A DNA stretch of 64,000 bases from Paratinospora sagittata (Eukaryota; Streptophyta; Magnoliopsida; Ranunculales; Menispermaceae), in contig CM069595.1 of assembly GCA_035771175.1 (NCBI GenBank), positions 2,956,094 through 3,020,093 on the forward strand, given 5' to 3'. The position numbers and the translations under genes are program-made. This document shows, piece by piece, positions 33,721 to 46,222 of the stretch. Below the pieces are notes generated by a model that saw only the letters and a list, made by a program, of their open reading frames with translations, was not told the origin of the DNA and searched no databases. Each line of letters begins with the position of its first letter. The first letter of the stretch is position 1.

Positions 33721-36700
33721 ATGGACACTCCTCCACCTGAAGAGCTATTGAAGAAGATCCAGGAGTTAGAAGCTGGGCATGCCCATCTTAAACAAGAGAT
33801 GTCAAAGCTGATGCTTGGTAGTGGTAGTAGTAGTACAGATTCCAAGTCAGAACAACATGGGCACCAGCGTGCTCACTCTGTATCACCACAAAGATCAAGA
33901 CTTTCTGCTTCTTCTCCATTGAGAAAGGGCAATGCTGGTTTAGATGGAAGTGGGGCTTGGAGAAAGGGCTCTGCTTCTTTTAGGCATTCGTCTCCGTTGC
34001 AGAGAGAGAGCAGGAGCCGTGATCCTTTGAGTGATAGCAGAAGAGATGGTGGTGGTGGTCCGGCAACTGTGAATTTTACAGATAGACAGTATTTGAATAT
34101 TTTACAATCGATGGGTCAGTCTGTTCATATTTTTGATCTAAATGGTCGGATAATTTACTGGTGAGACATTGAATTCTAGTTGTTTTCTGGGCTAATTTCA
34201 ATTCAATTACTTCTTTTCTGCTCATATGGGGTTTGTTTATGTGAGTATTGGTGAATTGAATTTGTTCATTTGCTTTTTCTTGGTTTATTACTGTGTTATT
34301 TAATTTTGTAAACTTAAGTTTGATGATAGGGATCATTAATTAAGCTGGAATTTGGTATCAATATATGGTAATATGGAACCTAGATCATTGTTTTCAAGGG
34401 AAATTCAAAAGGGTATCCTATGCTTTCAATTTTTTGTTTGTAGTCTTGTTGAATCAACATGCTTCTATGTTCAGGATTGAAATTTTTGGAATTTGAAGTA
34501 ATACCCAATTTGGATCATTTGACTTTACAGGAATAGAACAGCTGAAAACCTCTATGGTTATTCTGCAACAGAGGCTCTAGGGCAGGATGCAACTGAGCTT
34601 CTTACCGATTCTCATGACTCCAGTGTAGTGAACAATATCATTCAAAGGATAACAATGGAGGAGAGCTGGACAGGGCAATTCCCGGTCAAGAATAAGTTTG
34701 GAGAATGGTTTCTAGCAGTTGCAACCAACACTCCTTTCTACGACGATGATGGTAGTTTGGTTGGGATAATTTGTGTTTCAAGTGATGCGCGACCATTTCA
34801 AGAAATGCAGATTCCTTTTTCTGTCACAAGGTCCTCTGATTTTGATTCCAGCTTTTGTAGGCCGCACAGTAGTGCTACAAGTAAACCTGGTCTTCCTTCT
34901 CAGCAGCCTCTGCAAGTTGCTATTGCGTCAAAATTATCAAATCTGGTGAGTTTTTTTTTAACTTCTCAAAGAAATATACTGCACCCACATGAAAATCATA
35001 GTCATATGTTTTTGTGAATTTCTCTACTGTAGTATCCTTTGATTGTTGGAACCACCAAAACAGGCTTCTAAGGTGACGAATAAAGTCAAGTCAAAAATGC
35101 GGACTGGTGAAAACAATATGGAACGTGAATTTGGGAGTGGTGATAGCCATTCTGATCAAGGTTTCTTGGATGTGGGTCTCTCTGACCACAGAGAAGATGC
35201 AAATTCAAGTGGTGCTAGTACACCTAGAGGAGATGCTGCCCCCTCACCCTTTGGTTTATATTCACAGGTCATGATTGATGAGAAATCTCCAGGGAAACGC
35301 TCAACAGATTCTGGTGATGAGGGTGAAGGGAAGTCTGGTATCCACAAGATCATAACTTCAAAGGCAGAGGCATGGATTAATAAGAAAGGGTTATCATGGC
35401 CGTGGAAAGGTAATGAACGGGATGGACCCGAGACAAGGGTGACCACCCAAGAGGGAAGGGTCACACGATTTGTTTGGCCCTGGTTGAACAATGATCAAGA
35501 AATTGACTTGGTTCATCAAAGGAGTTCGGATTCTGGCTCAAAGCTAGACAATCCGGTGGGGGAAGCAAATCGCTCTGGCAATAACGAGGCATCTGGATCT
35601 TGGTCCTCATTTAATGTTAACAGCACAAGCAGTGTCAGCAGCAGCGGAAGTACTTGTAGTAGTGCTGTTCATAAGGTTGATATAGAAACTGACAGCCTAG
35701 ATTATGAAATATTGTGGGAAGATTTGACCATTGGAGAACAGATAGGACAAGGTAGTTTCCATCTCCTTCCGCCCACCTCCCTCTCTTTTTCCTGTTTCCC
35801 ATTTTCCACTGAATCATTTAAGTTATTGGATTATATTCATTTTCACTTGTTTTCAGAAAGCCATGCATTTCTTTAAGGACGTAGTGGATATGACCTGATG
35901 TGGAACTTCGGACCTATTATTTTGTTTTTTTTCAGTGTTTTGTTACTTGTAGGGCACTCACATTCAGTAGTAAGAGAATCAGATTTCCACCAAAGCCTCC
36001 TGTTTGTTTGTGATTATTTTAATTTTGTGATCTATTATATCTTAACAAGTAAATTTCTTTAGATCAATTTAATGTCTTGTTCTATACATACCTTGTTATA
36101 GCTGAAACTGGGAGCATTTTAATTGTTCACCTGCTCAAGAACAACTTTATCTTATTGGTTTTACATCAGAAAGAGAATTAAGATACCATGGTTTCTACGC
36201 TTATATATATTTCAGTTCTGATTTTTCACTTCTGAATTACAGGTTCTTGTGGAACAGTATATCATGGTCTATGGTATGGCTCGGTATGTTTCTTTCTGAT
36301 TTTTCTTTTTTGACAACTTTGTTGATAGTTGATTCTGTATACCATTATACAGATATACATGAACATAAATTTGTTGCTTGACTGGTGAGACCAAGTTATT
36401 CATTTTTTTTTTGAGGTCAAGGGTATCGGAGGGCCTACCCCCACTAGTCCCCTGGGACACGGCCACAAACACCCAAGGACGCCGTTGTATGAGTGGGGAG
36501 GCTCGAACTCAGGATCTATTTTATAGTAGAACCTTATGCCCCTCAACTCTGCCACTCGCCCAACCTAATGTTGGGTAGTGAGACCAAGTTATTCAAACAC
36601 ACTATTTTAATCTGGCAGCTCTATATTTAAGTATTCTTTGCCAAATTTGTGTAACTTGTACTCTAGTATTACCACTGGGATCTCTCACAAGTTTTTAAGT

Positions 36701-39700
36701 GATACAAGAATGATGGATTTTCTATTGACTAAATGAGGTTCACTTTTTGCAGGATGTTGCAGTTAAGGTATTCTCAAAGCAAGAATATTCAGATGAAGTA
36801 ATTCTTAGCTTCAGGAAAGAGGTGATTTCAAGTCTATTCTAGAATCGGTATTTCCATTATGTTCTATTAATAGTCAACTATTGAAGATATACAAAAAAGG
36901 GATGAATTACCATTGTACTTAGAGTTTGTCATGCCTATCTATCGAGTTCTTTGTCATGCCTATCTATCGAGTTCTCATTCTGAGAGTAATTGGCTGTGAT
37001 TCAAAGAGTACATATTCAAAAAAATTAAATGCAATGAGTTCATTTTATGAGTCTTGAACTATCTTCAAACTATTTGGTTGTTTGTCAAGCAAATGGGAAG
37101 ATGATGCTCTGGCCCAGATTTGATTGGTTTACTAGGTACTTAGGCAGATTTGAGCGTACAAGCAGAGAGATGTTCATTTTGTTTATATAGAATATATGCA
37201 TCATTTTAATTATGCTGTCAGGCTTTCTACATTTTATGTTGAGTATCAGGAGAGAGCTTTTTTTAAGTGCATGTTTTAATTATATTTGTAATTTCTTGAA
37301 CCAAGATGTAGAAAGATTGAGTTAATAATCTGCTAATGAGTATAAACTTAAAACTTTTCTTCCTTATTGGAGTAGTGGAAGCTTTTCCTTTTCTGCTAGC
37401 AGAAGCTTTTCCTTTTTCTTTTTCTTTCTTCTTCTTCTTCTTTTTTTTTTTCCTGCTTCATATGTTTATTCTATTTTTTTTAATCTCATTTTACTTGGAC
37501 TGATTGGTAATAATCTCCATCATTTGTTTGTCTATTGGTTCCCTGCTGACCTGGTACATGAGATCTTTAATACGGAGAATAGGTCAGATTTACTGGTCAA
37601 ACCTTTGGGATATAAGAATAATGGAAGGGGATATAGAAATAAAAGGGGAAAAGGAGAAGAAAGGGAAATAAAATAAAATAGATAAAGAAAAAGTAAATGA
37701 AAGCACTAACACAAATGAAGAAAGGAAAAAGTTAAAGAAAGAATCACGAATGCCGATGAACGTATTCAAAATAATCTTTTTGATTCTGGAAGCATTAGGG
37801 CGAGGGGTTTGGTTGAGGAATATATGTTGTTTTTATTCTATGATTATTAAGATATATGTTCAGTTAGTAATGTTATATTTGTCTTTAGTTAGGAAAGGGT
37901 TTGGCCTATTCGGTCTTGGAGTGTCTAAGATTTGTGTATTACAGTATCATATAATGTTGTCCTTGTTAAATTTATTTCAGATCTTTTGTTTGATCTGCAA
38001 ATTGTCATTCAGGCTGTGTTCTTCTCTTGCAACATACTTGTGGATGTTATTGACTAAGAATATAATTTTCTTATTTTACATTATTGGTATGTTTCTTCTG
38101 AAGATATATTTTTTCTTTCTACAAAGGTATCACTAATGAAGAGACTCCGACATCCAAATATAATACTCTTTATGGGGGCTGTAACTTCACCACAAAGACT
38201 TTGTATTGTTACCGAATTCCTTCCACGGTTTGTACCACTTATCCTTTTACAAAATTCATAATGGAAGACTGAGTAATTTTTTCATGTATTTTTTCCTGCA
38301 TAAAACTATTTAATATTTTGAGATTGCCTCATAAATATTTAAATAAATATCTGAAGCTTTTTCTTTGTCTTTCTTCCTTCTTATTGCAGTGGAAGTCTGT
38401 TTCGCTTGCTGCAGCGCAGCACAACAAAACTAGACTGGAGACGGCGTGTTCATATGGCTTTAGACATTGTGAGTAATTATATCCTGTAGTTCAATATTTG
38501 TAAAAATATAAGTCGTTTCGATGAAAATATACTAGTATATCATACAAATAATTAATTTATATGATGTTAGCATATCTATTTGTACAATGTGAACAGTTGT
38601 AAGATCAAATACTTCTACAATATGCATTCTATCTGTGTGATATTACACATATAGGACTACCCAATATTTTGTAGGTCTTGCTTCACACTTCATGCACATG
38701 TTTTGTAAGATGAATCAAGTGACAAGAAATAACAACGAAAATCTTTTTCATCAAAAATAAATAGCCAACTAAATCTGCAATTTGTTATCCTATGCTCTTA
38801 TCATTTTGATGGAGCTACTGCATATGATGGCACCAATTAAAAAACTGGTTTTACCCTGGTCCTCTCTTTTAAATTCCCCTTTTCTCATTTGCTAAGCTGT
38901 GTCTGTACTTTCTGTTATTGAACAATCTGATGAGATAGAGAATATTAAAAAATCACATACTGCATTATCTCGGAATTAATAATTTGGACAAATTTCTCAC
39001 TTAAAGTAACCAAGTTTGTAGTTGTTCCTAATCTAACTTTCCTACAGGCACGGGGTGTGAATTATCTTCATCATTGCAACCCACCAATAATCCATCGTGA
39101 TTTGAAGTCGTCTAATTTGCTAGTTGATAAAAACTGGACGGTGAAGGTGTGTTTTGATTTCCATATAAATGTTATTGCTGGCGTTTTTTTCTCCTATGCT
39201 AAGATATGAAATCATCTCATCATCCTTTTTTGGGTTGTTAGGTTGGTGATTTTGGTCTCTCACGTCTCAAACGTGAAACATATCTGACAACTAAGACTGG
39301 CAAAGGAACAGTACGTCCTTCTCTTGCTAAGCCTTTTATGCAACACTTTTATTTTAGCTAGATTTATTTATGATCTTGCTCCAATTCTTTTAATTTGATG
39401 TTGTATAAATACAAGTTGTATGATTGCCATTGTTTTAATGGATTCTACTATTTTGCAGCCACAGTGGATGGCACCAGAGGTTCTTCGAAATGAACCCTCA
39501 GATGAAAAGTAGGTTCAATCCTATGTATCAATTTATTTGTGGGATGTCTTCTTTTGATTACTTTGTTCTTTCATGCTGAATGCTTGTAATTCACTGTTAT
39601 ATCTCTTTATGTGGAAATGCTAGGTCTGATGTTTACAGCTATGGTGTAATACTATGGGAGCTTGCTACTGAAAAAATTCCTTGGGATAACCTTAATTCCA

Positions 39701-40550
39701 TGCAGGTATTCTTCTCTCTGGTAGACTCTTTTATCACTCTTGACAGCTCTCTATATGTAGTATGCCGTAGAAATTGCCTTCATTTTAAGAGTAAGCAATT
39801 GCCAGGACTATCATGAATTTTTTTAGAATCTATTTCTTGATTTTATGGAGTTAACACAATTGATCAGCTGACAAATTTTTGTTGAAACCACTTTCCTGTT
39901 ATGTAAAAAGTATATTTTAACATGTGGAGGATTTCTCAGGTGATTGGAGCAGTTGGGTTCATGAACCAACGGCTAGAGATCCCAAAGGATGTGAACCCGC
40001 AATGGGTGTCCATAATTGAAAGCTGTTGGCGCAGGTTATTCTTTCACCATTTTGTTTTTGATCTTTGAAATCCTTTTATCCTTATTGTACCAACCACATC
40101 TGGACTTCTTGTCTATGCTTGTACTACATTGTCATCTGTTCTATTCACAAAGAGACAAATTAGTAGTTTATAGTCTATAGAGACGAAAGTAATTCTGAAG
40201 ACTAGATGAGAAATTCTTAGGCAAATTTTGAAAGGATTGCAACATCTCTGTGTATGTTACAAATGGTTTCAGTCTCTTGTAAGACACTTCTTACTGTATA
40301 TCCACAATGACCTCAATATTCTATTTCTTGATCTGAAAACTATTGTTTAATTTTATTTTTTTTGACGAATAGTGATGAAGGAAAACTGATCTAGTGTTTG
40401 AAATTTGCAACTTGATAAAACAGTGAGCCTTCGCAACGACCTTCATTCCAGGAACTATTAGAAAAGTTTAAAGATTTGCAGAGACAGTATACCATTCAAT
40501 TCCAGGCAACCCGGTCAGCCCAGGGTGAAGCCATGCAAAGAGCGCCATAG
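33721..40550 (+). CDS. PAS-domain Raf-like protein kinase (MAPKKK-like)
   Basis: Thirteen exons join in phase to 784 residues: 33721-34160, 34531-34945, 35064-35751, 36243-36283, 36753-36821, 38127-38227, 38390-38468, 39048-39146, 39242-39310, 39459-39508, 39624-39705, 39940-40034, 40424-40550. A short N-terminal coiled coil ([20 protein letters not shown]) and Ser-rich linker precede a PAS domain (about 120-255; [23 protein letters not shown] type). A long acidic/Ser-rich region leads to the C-terminal kinase: [18 protein letters not shown] lysine, [20 protein letters not shown]. All catalytic residues are present. It matches Arabidopsis PAS-containing Raf-like kinases (At1g67890/At5g49470, RAF11/RAF10), which act in ABA and stress signalling. 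Intron 4 carries a SINE; intron 5 is 1.3 kb. Confidence 0.94.
36385..36595 (-). mobile_element. SINE with 18-bp target duplication in intron 4
   Basis: The insertion (36403-36577) is flanked by perfect direct repeats GTGAGACCAAGTTATTCA (36385-36402, 36578-36595). On the minus strand it starts with a tRNA-like head (GGGCGAGTGGCAGAGTTGAG and GAGTTCGAGCC as boxes A and B) and ends in an A run. Family (S2) differs from the S1 copies elsewhere. Confidence 0.9.
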
Positions 40551-41647
40551 CATAGGATTGCTCAAAACAGTGGTCTTGAGTCTCTTGAATGTTGCATGGT
40601 TGAGCTTTTCTTTCAGCCATATAAAATACGAGCAGAAGCATCTCCATTCATTCCATGCATTTGGATCCAATTGCTTCAGGGGGTTTTCATGAATCTTTGA
40701 AGGATATCTGATGGGCAGGTAGTCTCATTCCTCCATTTGCACGACTTGTATGTTACCACAGCAAAATTGTTAAAAGGTATTGTGCATATCCTTTTTTGCA
40801 TGAGCTTCGCTGCGTAAGTTTGAAGATGACGTGTGATTGAATTTTGTACTGACCCTCAGAAAGCATGTTTGTTACTGTAACTTAATTCATGTGCAATGTG
40901 CCTTGTGATTATCTAACAGTTTTTAATTTTGAATTGAATGATGTCAATACCACTCAAAAATCTTGTTGAGTGATAAAACACCTTGCTGTTCCTGATGCCA
41001 GTGGATGGAAAATTTCTTTAGTGACAAAATCTTTCGTTAGATAATTAATACCTATATTTTTACTAAGTTTTATATTAATGTTTTCAGGTGGAGAATCCAT
41101 TTGTGGGTAAGTACTCCCTGAAAAAGGAAAGTTTTCTCCTCATAAGTTACTGGCTTTCTGTTTTCATCAATCATAAAACCATTTTAATTGATAACTCCAG
41201 ACATTTTGAATGTTGAGCTCTGTCCAACAGAGAAGGTAGGCCCAGTTGTGGAAGAGGGAAGGGATTCTAGATCAGAACTTAGTTCTGGTTTTGAAATTGT
41301 TAAGATGATTTTGAATACCTTTCTAGATAGTTGGGCAAAATTGCTTATGAAAATCTCTCCTGTGCACCAACTTCTGAATAAATGTGATTCAGAAACTTGA
41401 AAAAAAAAATGCATTGGTTGAATGAATTAACAGCATGAATGTAAACAATCTGAACTTTTTCTTCCACTTGAAGTGGCACAACAAAACATTCAGCAACATT
41501 GATGAAGAAATACTCTGCTTAAAAATTCGTTTACAAGGTTGACACTGCCTGGTTAATAATAATTGAACAACAATTAGCAAGAAAAACAGAGTGCAGCCAG
41601 CCCTAAAATAGTAACTACAATCAGATTTTGCAAGGTCAAAAATTTCA
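40551..41647. other. Convergent 3' ends of kinase and splicing-factor genes
   Basis: The stretch lies between the ends of two converging genes and presumably holds both 3' untranslated regions. No gene or repeat is recognisable. Confidence 0.55.
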
Positions 41648-44257
41648 TCATCGCTTCGAACCAGAATTTCTATTATGCATCTCCAACAATTGCTCTAAGG
41701 ATACCAAAGTCCACCCTTGCTCACTTTGTGCGTATACCTTTTGATTTAAAGAATCCATGTATATGCTTATGCTACCAAAACCATATATCTGAAGACCATT
41801 GTGTGTCCTCCCAGGTTTAGGCTTAAACAGCAACTCGTGCTGCTGTGCATATGCTTCAATAACTTCTTTCAAACTCATCTCAGCTACACCATCCATGTTC
41901 ACACCACTCAAACCAGCAGAAGCTTGCTGCTGAGCATAAGCTGCAGCTGCCTTTTGTTGTGCCTCAAATTGTCTTTGCTCTGTTACCCTTAGATAGCTGA
42001 TATTCTCCCTAGCACCAGGTTGTACCACCTCCATGCCTTCAACAGCTTGATTCATCATGTCAAGTCCCACATTTAATTGATAGCGGATTCGTTCATTGGC
42101 GAGCAGTTCTGGTGGTAGAAGCCCTTTCCACCCTAAATACCATTGTGTGACTTCTTCAAAATTAGGGGTTGAGCAAAGCCAGTGGTACAACACTTGCTGC
42201 CACTTTGTGAAAAATCCCACTTCCAACATTGTCACCATGTGGTGAATTGGAATGGCCGATGCCCAAGACATAACCCAATAGAACTGATCAAGCTTCTGAT
42301 CTGCTGGGTTCACCTCAAACTCTTGCATTACAGTCACCAATTTCGGTACTATAAATCGAACTATGAGCTGTTCCCAACTGCTTGGATCAAATACAGACTT
42401 CCAAGGAGAAAGAATGGTGTATGCAGATGCATCACTTGGGTGCCAAGCATGAAGAACATTTCCTAATTTAAATCGTATCGTTTGATATAAACTCTCCAGT
42501 TTCTGACCTAACATTGGTAACCATGGATGCACCCAGATATGGATAGGGATCGTTTCACGACGAGGGTCCCATGTTTCTACAGCATAAGAGAGCTTTGGCA
42601 TTACTACATTGTCTAAAATGGTCTGAAGGACGGAGGTCGGTAGCAACTTTTCCCATAACTCTAAAAACCGAAGCATTGGCTCAGGGTCCCTAGGATTCCA
42701 GGTATTTGTCCCTGATATTCTCGCAGCAGGGAAAACAACCTCCATTACCAGCTGGGTATAAGGTGATGTTGCTTCTGAGAAATCAAGGGGATCATCACCC
42801 TGCAAAAGCTTCCTCCATGAAGAGATAACCCCCAACCCATGTGATGGATTCTGCAATGGATCCCAACCCTGAAACACTCTAATGAGTAAAGGCAACACAA
42901 AAGAGCAAGCAATGCAAGACAAGTTGCAGAGCTTGTAATCATCACTGTATCTTCTCTGCATATCAGTAAAAGCTTCTGCAAGCAATTCCACCGTCAATGT
43001 CCCTGCAGAGTTCTCCTGGCTTATTCTCTCCAACACAGCAGCAATATTGTCCATGTTTTCTAGCTGTTTCTTCTGCCACATCGCCTCCTTTTGAAGCCTC
43101 TCCTTCTCGTTCTGCAAACTTACCACAGTCTCCCTCTCATTCCTCAGATCCCTATCCAACTTCTGAATATCAAGTTCAGCCAAGTCTAAAATCAAGCGCA
43201 AATTGTGCTGAAGCTCAGGCATTGGCATATCATTCTCCTTTGCCTTCTCTTCAGCATTCAGGTTCTCCAAATTCGTTAAAATTCGAACCTGTGGCCCTCT
43301 CATATCAACTACCTTCTGAACAACTTCAACATCCTGTTCTTGCTTTATTGCCAAAAGCTGTTCCGCCGTTACATAATCCTTCTTCTTTCCCCGATTCCGC
43401 TTCGACCATAGCTTCTCTTTTGCTCGACCCGAAGGCTGAGTTACCACAGGCAATGAAGCATTCTTCCCCTCCGTTTCTCGCAATGCCGGCAACGACTTAT
43501 TCTCTTTGTACTCATTAAAACCCATTCCCATGTTCTTTGGCCGCAATTTTGCCTCGAGCGGCGCCACAATACCTTGCTTATTCTTCCCCAATCCACCTCC
43601 TTTATACCCCATTTTCTCCAGTAATTTCATCCCAATTCCCTTAGTATGCTTCTCAAACTGCCCTACATCACCCACTTCTGGTTCTCTTCTTCCAGTTTGA
43701 GATTTCTTAACAAGTTTCGATTTTTCCCTCTCTTTCTCACGCCGCAAAGCTCCCTCCTTTATTATCTTCCCAAACGCAGTCGGAAGAAAATCATCAAAAT
43801 CTTTATCTTCTCCATCTATATCAGATGCAGAATCATCTTTCCTAGACGACCTAGGCTCAAACCCTAAACCTAACCCTAACCCTAATCCAGGATTCAATCC
43901 CAACCCAGAAGTCCCTTCCATTCGATCATCATCATCATAGGGTTCCTCTTCTACTCTATTGTTTTCCGTATTACGTTCAATTTTCTGGTCGGGCATGACC
44001 ATACCTGTTGAGACGAAATTGACTGGTTTGGTGAAATCGACGGTTTTGGAAGAAAGATCTCTCCTTCGCTTTCTTGAAGAAGAACCTTCGTCGGCGTCGG
44101 AATCGCTATCGGCGAAAACGCCGTAGAGAACGTCTTCTTTCGTCTGTGTTCGCTTCTTCTCCTTACGCTTCCTGTAATAGAACTCGCCGCCGATCCATTG
44201 GCCGTCTTCGTAATCGTTCTCCATTCCGAATCTCTCCATGTTCTGGTCCTCGTCCAT
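41648..44257 (-). CDS. STIPL1: G-patch spliceosome disassembly factor (TFIP11/NTR1/STIPL1 family)
   Basis: An 869-residue protein in one exon; the ATG at 44257 begins [20 protein letters not shown], the usual N terminus. A TIP N-terminal domain with acidic and basic stretches is followed by a G-patch (about 206-250; [18 protein letters not shown]), a coiled-coil section ([18 protein letters not shown]) and a long GCFC/helical region ending in conserved [16 protein letters not shown]. Relatives (human TFIP11, yeast Ntr1, Arabidopsis STIPL1/NTR1) recruit the DEAH helicase Prp43 to take apart the post-splicing lariat spliceosome in the nucleus. A (GL)n run near residue 125 is encoded by telomere-like repeats. 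Plant genomes often have more than one paralogue, so the symbol is by homology. Confidence 0.93.
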   Translation of the reverse strand: MDEDQNMERFGMENDYEDGQWIGGEFYYRKRKEKKRTQTKEDVLYGVFADSDSDADEGSSSRKRRRDLSSKTVDFTKPVNFVSTGMVMPDQKIERNTENNRVEEEPYDDDDRMEGTSGLGLNPGLGLGLGLGFEPRSSRKDDSASDIDGEDKDFDDFLPTAFGKIIKEGALRREKEREKSKLVKKSQTGRREPEVGDVGQFEKHTKGIGMKLLEKMGYKGGGLGKNKQGIVAPLEAKLRPKNMGMGFNEYKENKSLPALRETEGKNASLPVVTQPSGRAKEKLWSKRNRGKKKDYVTAEQLLAIKQEQDVEVVQKVVDMRGPQVRILTNLENLNAEEKAKENDMPMPELQHNLRLILDLAELDIQKLDRDLRNERETVVSLQNEKERLQKEAMWQKKQLENMDNIAAVLERISQENSAGTLTVELLAEAFTDMQRRYSDDYKLCNLSCIACSFVLPLLIRVFQGWDPLQNPSHGLGVISSWRKLLQGDDPLDFSEATSPYTQLVMEVVFPAARISGTNTWNPRDPEPMLRFLELWEKLLPTSVLQTILDNVVMPKLSYAVETWDPRRETIPIHIWVHPWLPMLGQKLESLYQTIRFKLGNVLHAWHPSDASAYTILSPWKSVFDPSSWEQLIVRFIVPKLVTVMQEFEVNPADQKLDQFYWVMSWASAIPIHHMVTMLEVGFFTKWQQVLYHWLCSTPNFEEVTQWYLGWKGLLPPELLANERIRYQLNVGLDMMNQAVEGMEVVQPGARENISYLRVTEQRQFEAQQKAAAAYAQQQASAGLSGVNMDGVAEMSLKEVIEAYAQQHELLFKPKPGRTHNGLQIYGFGSISIYMDSLNQKVYAQSEQGWTLVSLEQLLEMHNRNSGSKR

Positions 44258-45402
44258 CTTTGCCCTTTCGATCTATCGATAAACCCTAGATCCTTTTCTC
44301 TACTACTAGTACAAGCGAGCGAGCTATGTTAAAAAAATCGAATTTTGAAACCTTGTTCAATCTGCAGCTCCTGAATTGTCTGTTACTTGGTTTGATTAAT
44401 TTTCCTCAACATCATGGCTCGGCCGCCGACCTTTTCCTTTGTGTTATTAGTTACGGGTTTTTAGTGCAGAAATATAAGTGGCATTTTAGAAGTTTCTGTT
44501 TTTCTTTATTTTAGTAATTCTTTTTTCTCATATTGTGACATAAATACTTTTGAAAATACAAATAAAAATAAAAAGGTTAATTTTGGAATTATTGTAAAGT
44601 AAATAAGTCCAGCAGATGTGTTCAACAAACCCAGGAGTTAGATAGCCATATTAGATAAAAAATGAGATATAAGCCGTGATTAAAAAATGATATTTTAACT
44701 TTAAATTTAAATTTGTGTTTATACTTATTCGTTCATTTTATGAAAAGCGCCCACTTTATATTAAATCATACCACATAAAGAGTTAGGCTAAGATTTTAAT
44801 TAAGTGAGGAAGTAGGAAAATATGGCATATGCTCACATAAGGATGATCGTATAGTGGTGGAGTTTTGTAGGCTGACTGAACCTTTGTATAAGTCAAAATA
44901 CCTTCGAAGCTAAGGAACACCAGTCCAGTGTTATTCAAAATCCCTATACTCAAAGTCAGATTCATTAGAAAAACTAAGCGTTGAGTTGAGCCTCTTTGGT
45001 AGAGATTGAATTATTTTCAGCTGAGCGAATTGAATGTACTTACAAAGCGCAAGATGTATGTTGAAAGGACAGGGTCTCGAATGGTCCAACTGAACCTCAT
45101 CTGTAGTAGTGCACAAGTCGTGTGCTCACTGAACGTTATTGACGTCCTTCTGCAAAATTAGGAACCTTCTCAAATGCTCGCTTAAGTGCATCAAGCACCC
45201 AGGCCCGGCAGACCTACTACAGGTACAACTTCAGGAAGAATTTTTCTAAAGGTCATTGTTCAGAGCAGTAAAAACTACATGAAAAGTCTCAGAAGAATAG
45301 TGAAGAGGCATAATATTATGATTTATTTAAAAAATAAGCCCTCCAAGGCTTAAAAATTATGTAAACAATGTGAAAGTAAAAATTATGCTCTATTTCGACA
45401 GG

Positions 45403-45609
45403 GTAATGTTATATAAATATATATTTTTAACACACATTTTTGACAGTGTAAGTGAGAGTGATTAGATTATCTCAAATTACGTGACAATATTTTGTATCAG
45501 ACATTGAATACGTGATGCAATGCGTTATTGCGTGATTCGAAGTGATCTAACCACTCTCACCTACAATATCAAAAAAGTGTGTAAAAAAAGGTGTCTACTA
45601 ATCATTTTT
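45403..45609. mobile_element. MITE family M2
   Basis: Left sequence TTAACACACATTTTTGACAG and GTAAGTGAGAGTGATTAGAT pairs with the right end ATCTAACCACTCTCACCTAC and AAAAGTGTGTAAAAAAAG, giving terminal inverted repeats of about 45 bp. The start (GTAATGTTATAT) resembles that of family M1. Confidence 0.65.
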
Positions 45610-45764
45610 CATTTTGATAACATGTAGAAGCGCATCAATGTCATTGGCTACTTTAAATTAAGTTACAAGAGAACAATGACAATAGAGTGCATGTTAACAA
45701 ATATTTACCTCCCTTAAGTATACTTTTGTTTTGTCAAATACCATAAGTAAGTGATTTATAAAAA

Positions 45765-45940
45765 GAGTAATACTAAAGGGGCGGTGGATGCCAACGTTAT
45801 TTCTCGATATTAGCACCTAACCTCCTTTAAATGTTGAGATATTATATAATACACGTATATTCTCAAAATGTTCAAAGGAGCTGAATGTCAATGTTGAGAA
45901 ATAACATTAACACTCAATGTACGCATATAAAACATTTTTA
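45765..45940. mobile_element. MITE family M1, copy b
   Basis: Starts AGTAATACT...GGATGCCAACGTTA and ends TAACACTCAATGTACGCATATAAAACATTTTTA; the core word ATTATATAATACACGTATAT is shared with the other copies. No coding capacity. Confidence 0.65.
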
Positions 45941-46222
45941 TTGTAATAGTACATATAACCTAAAACTAAACAAAGAGTAGTAAGGCACTATCTAATTGAA
46001 AACCCAAAGAACAACTGAGGAGTATTAATCTGCCAACACTCTCTCTTCAATAAGTCCACCTTGTATTGATTTCCAACAAATTCCAAACCACCATTACAAT
46101 AAAAATACAAATGAAAAACAAGAATAAATGTATTCTTTAATCTGCTAATTGTAGACAGATTTACAGTATACATGAGTGCAAGGGACCTGTAAAACAATAT
46201 GGAAAAAAAGAAAAAAAATAAA

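Larger units (their letters stand above)
44258..46222. other. Intergenic DNA with two MITEs
   Basis: The first 100-300 bp should include the splicing-factor promoter. Beyond that there is no supported gene. Two MITE-like elements occur at 45403-45609 and 45765-45940. Confidence 0.55.

Noticed and set aside
37750..38136. 128-residue open frame in kinase intron 5
   Set aside because: It is a Phe/Leu/Ile-rich frame in T-rich intronic DNA, has no family likeness and overlaps the exon 6 acceptor.
42997..43518. 173-residue plus-strand frame opposite the splicing factor
   Set aside because: It is the antisense shadow of a conserved coding exon, as are the other long plus frames there.
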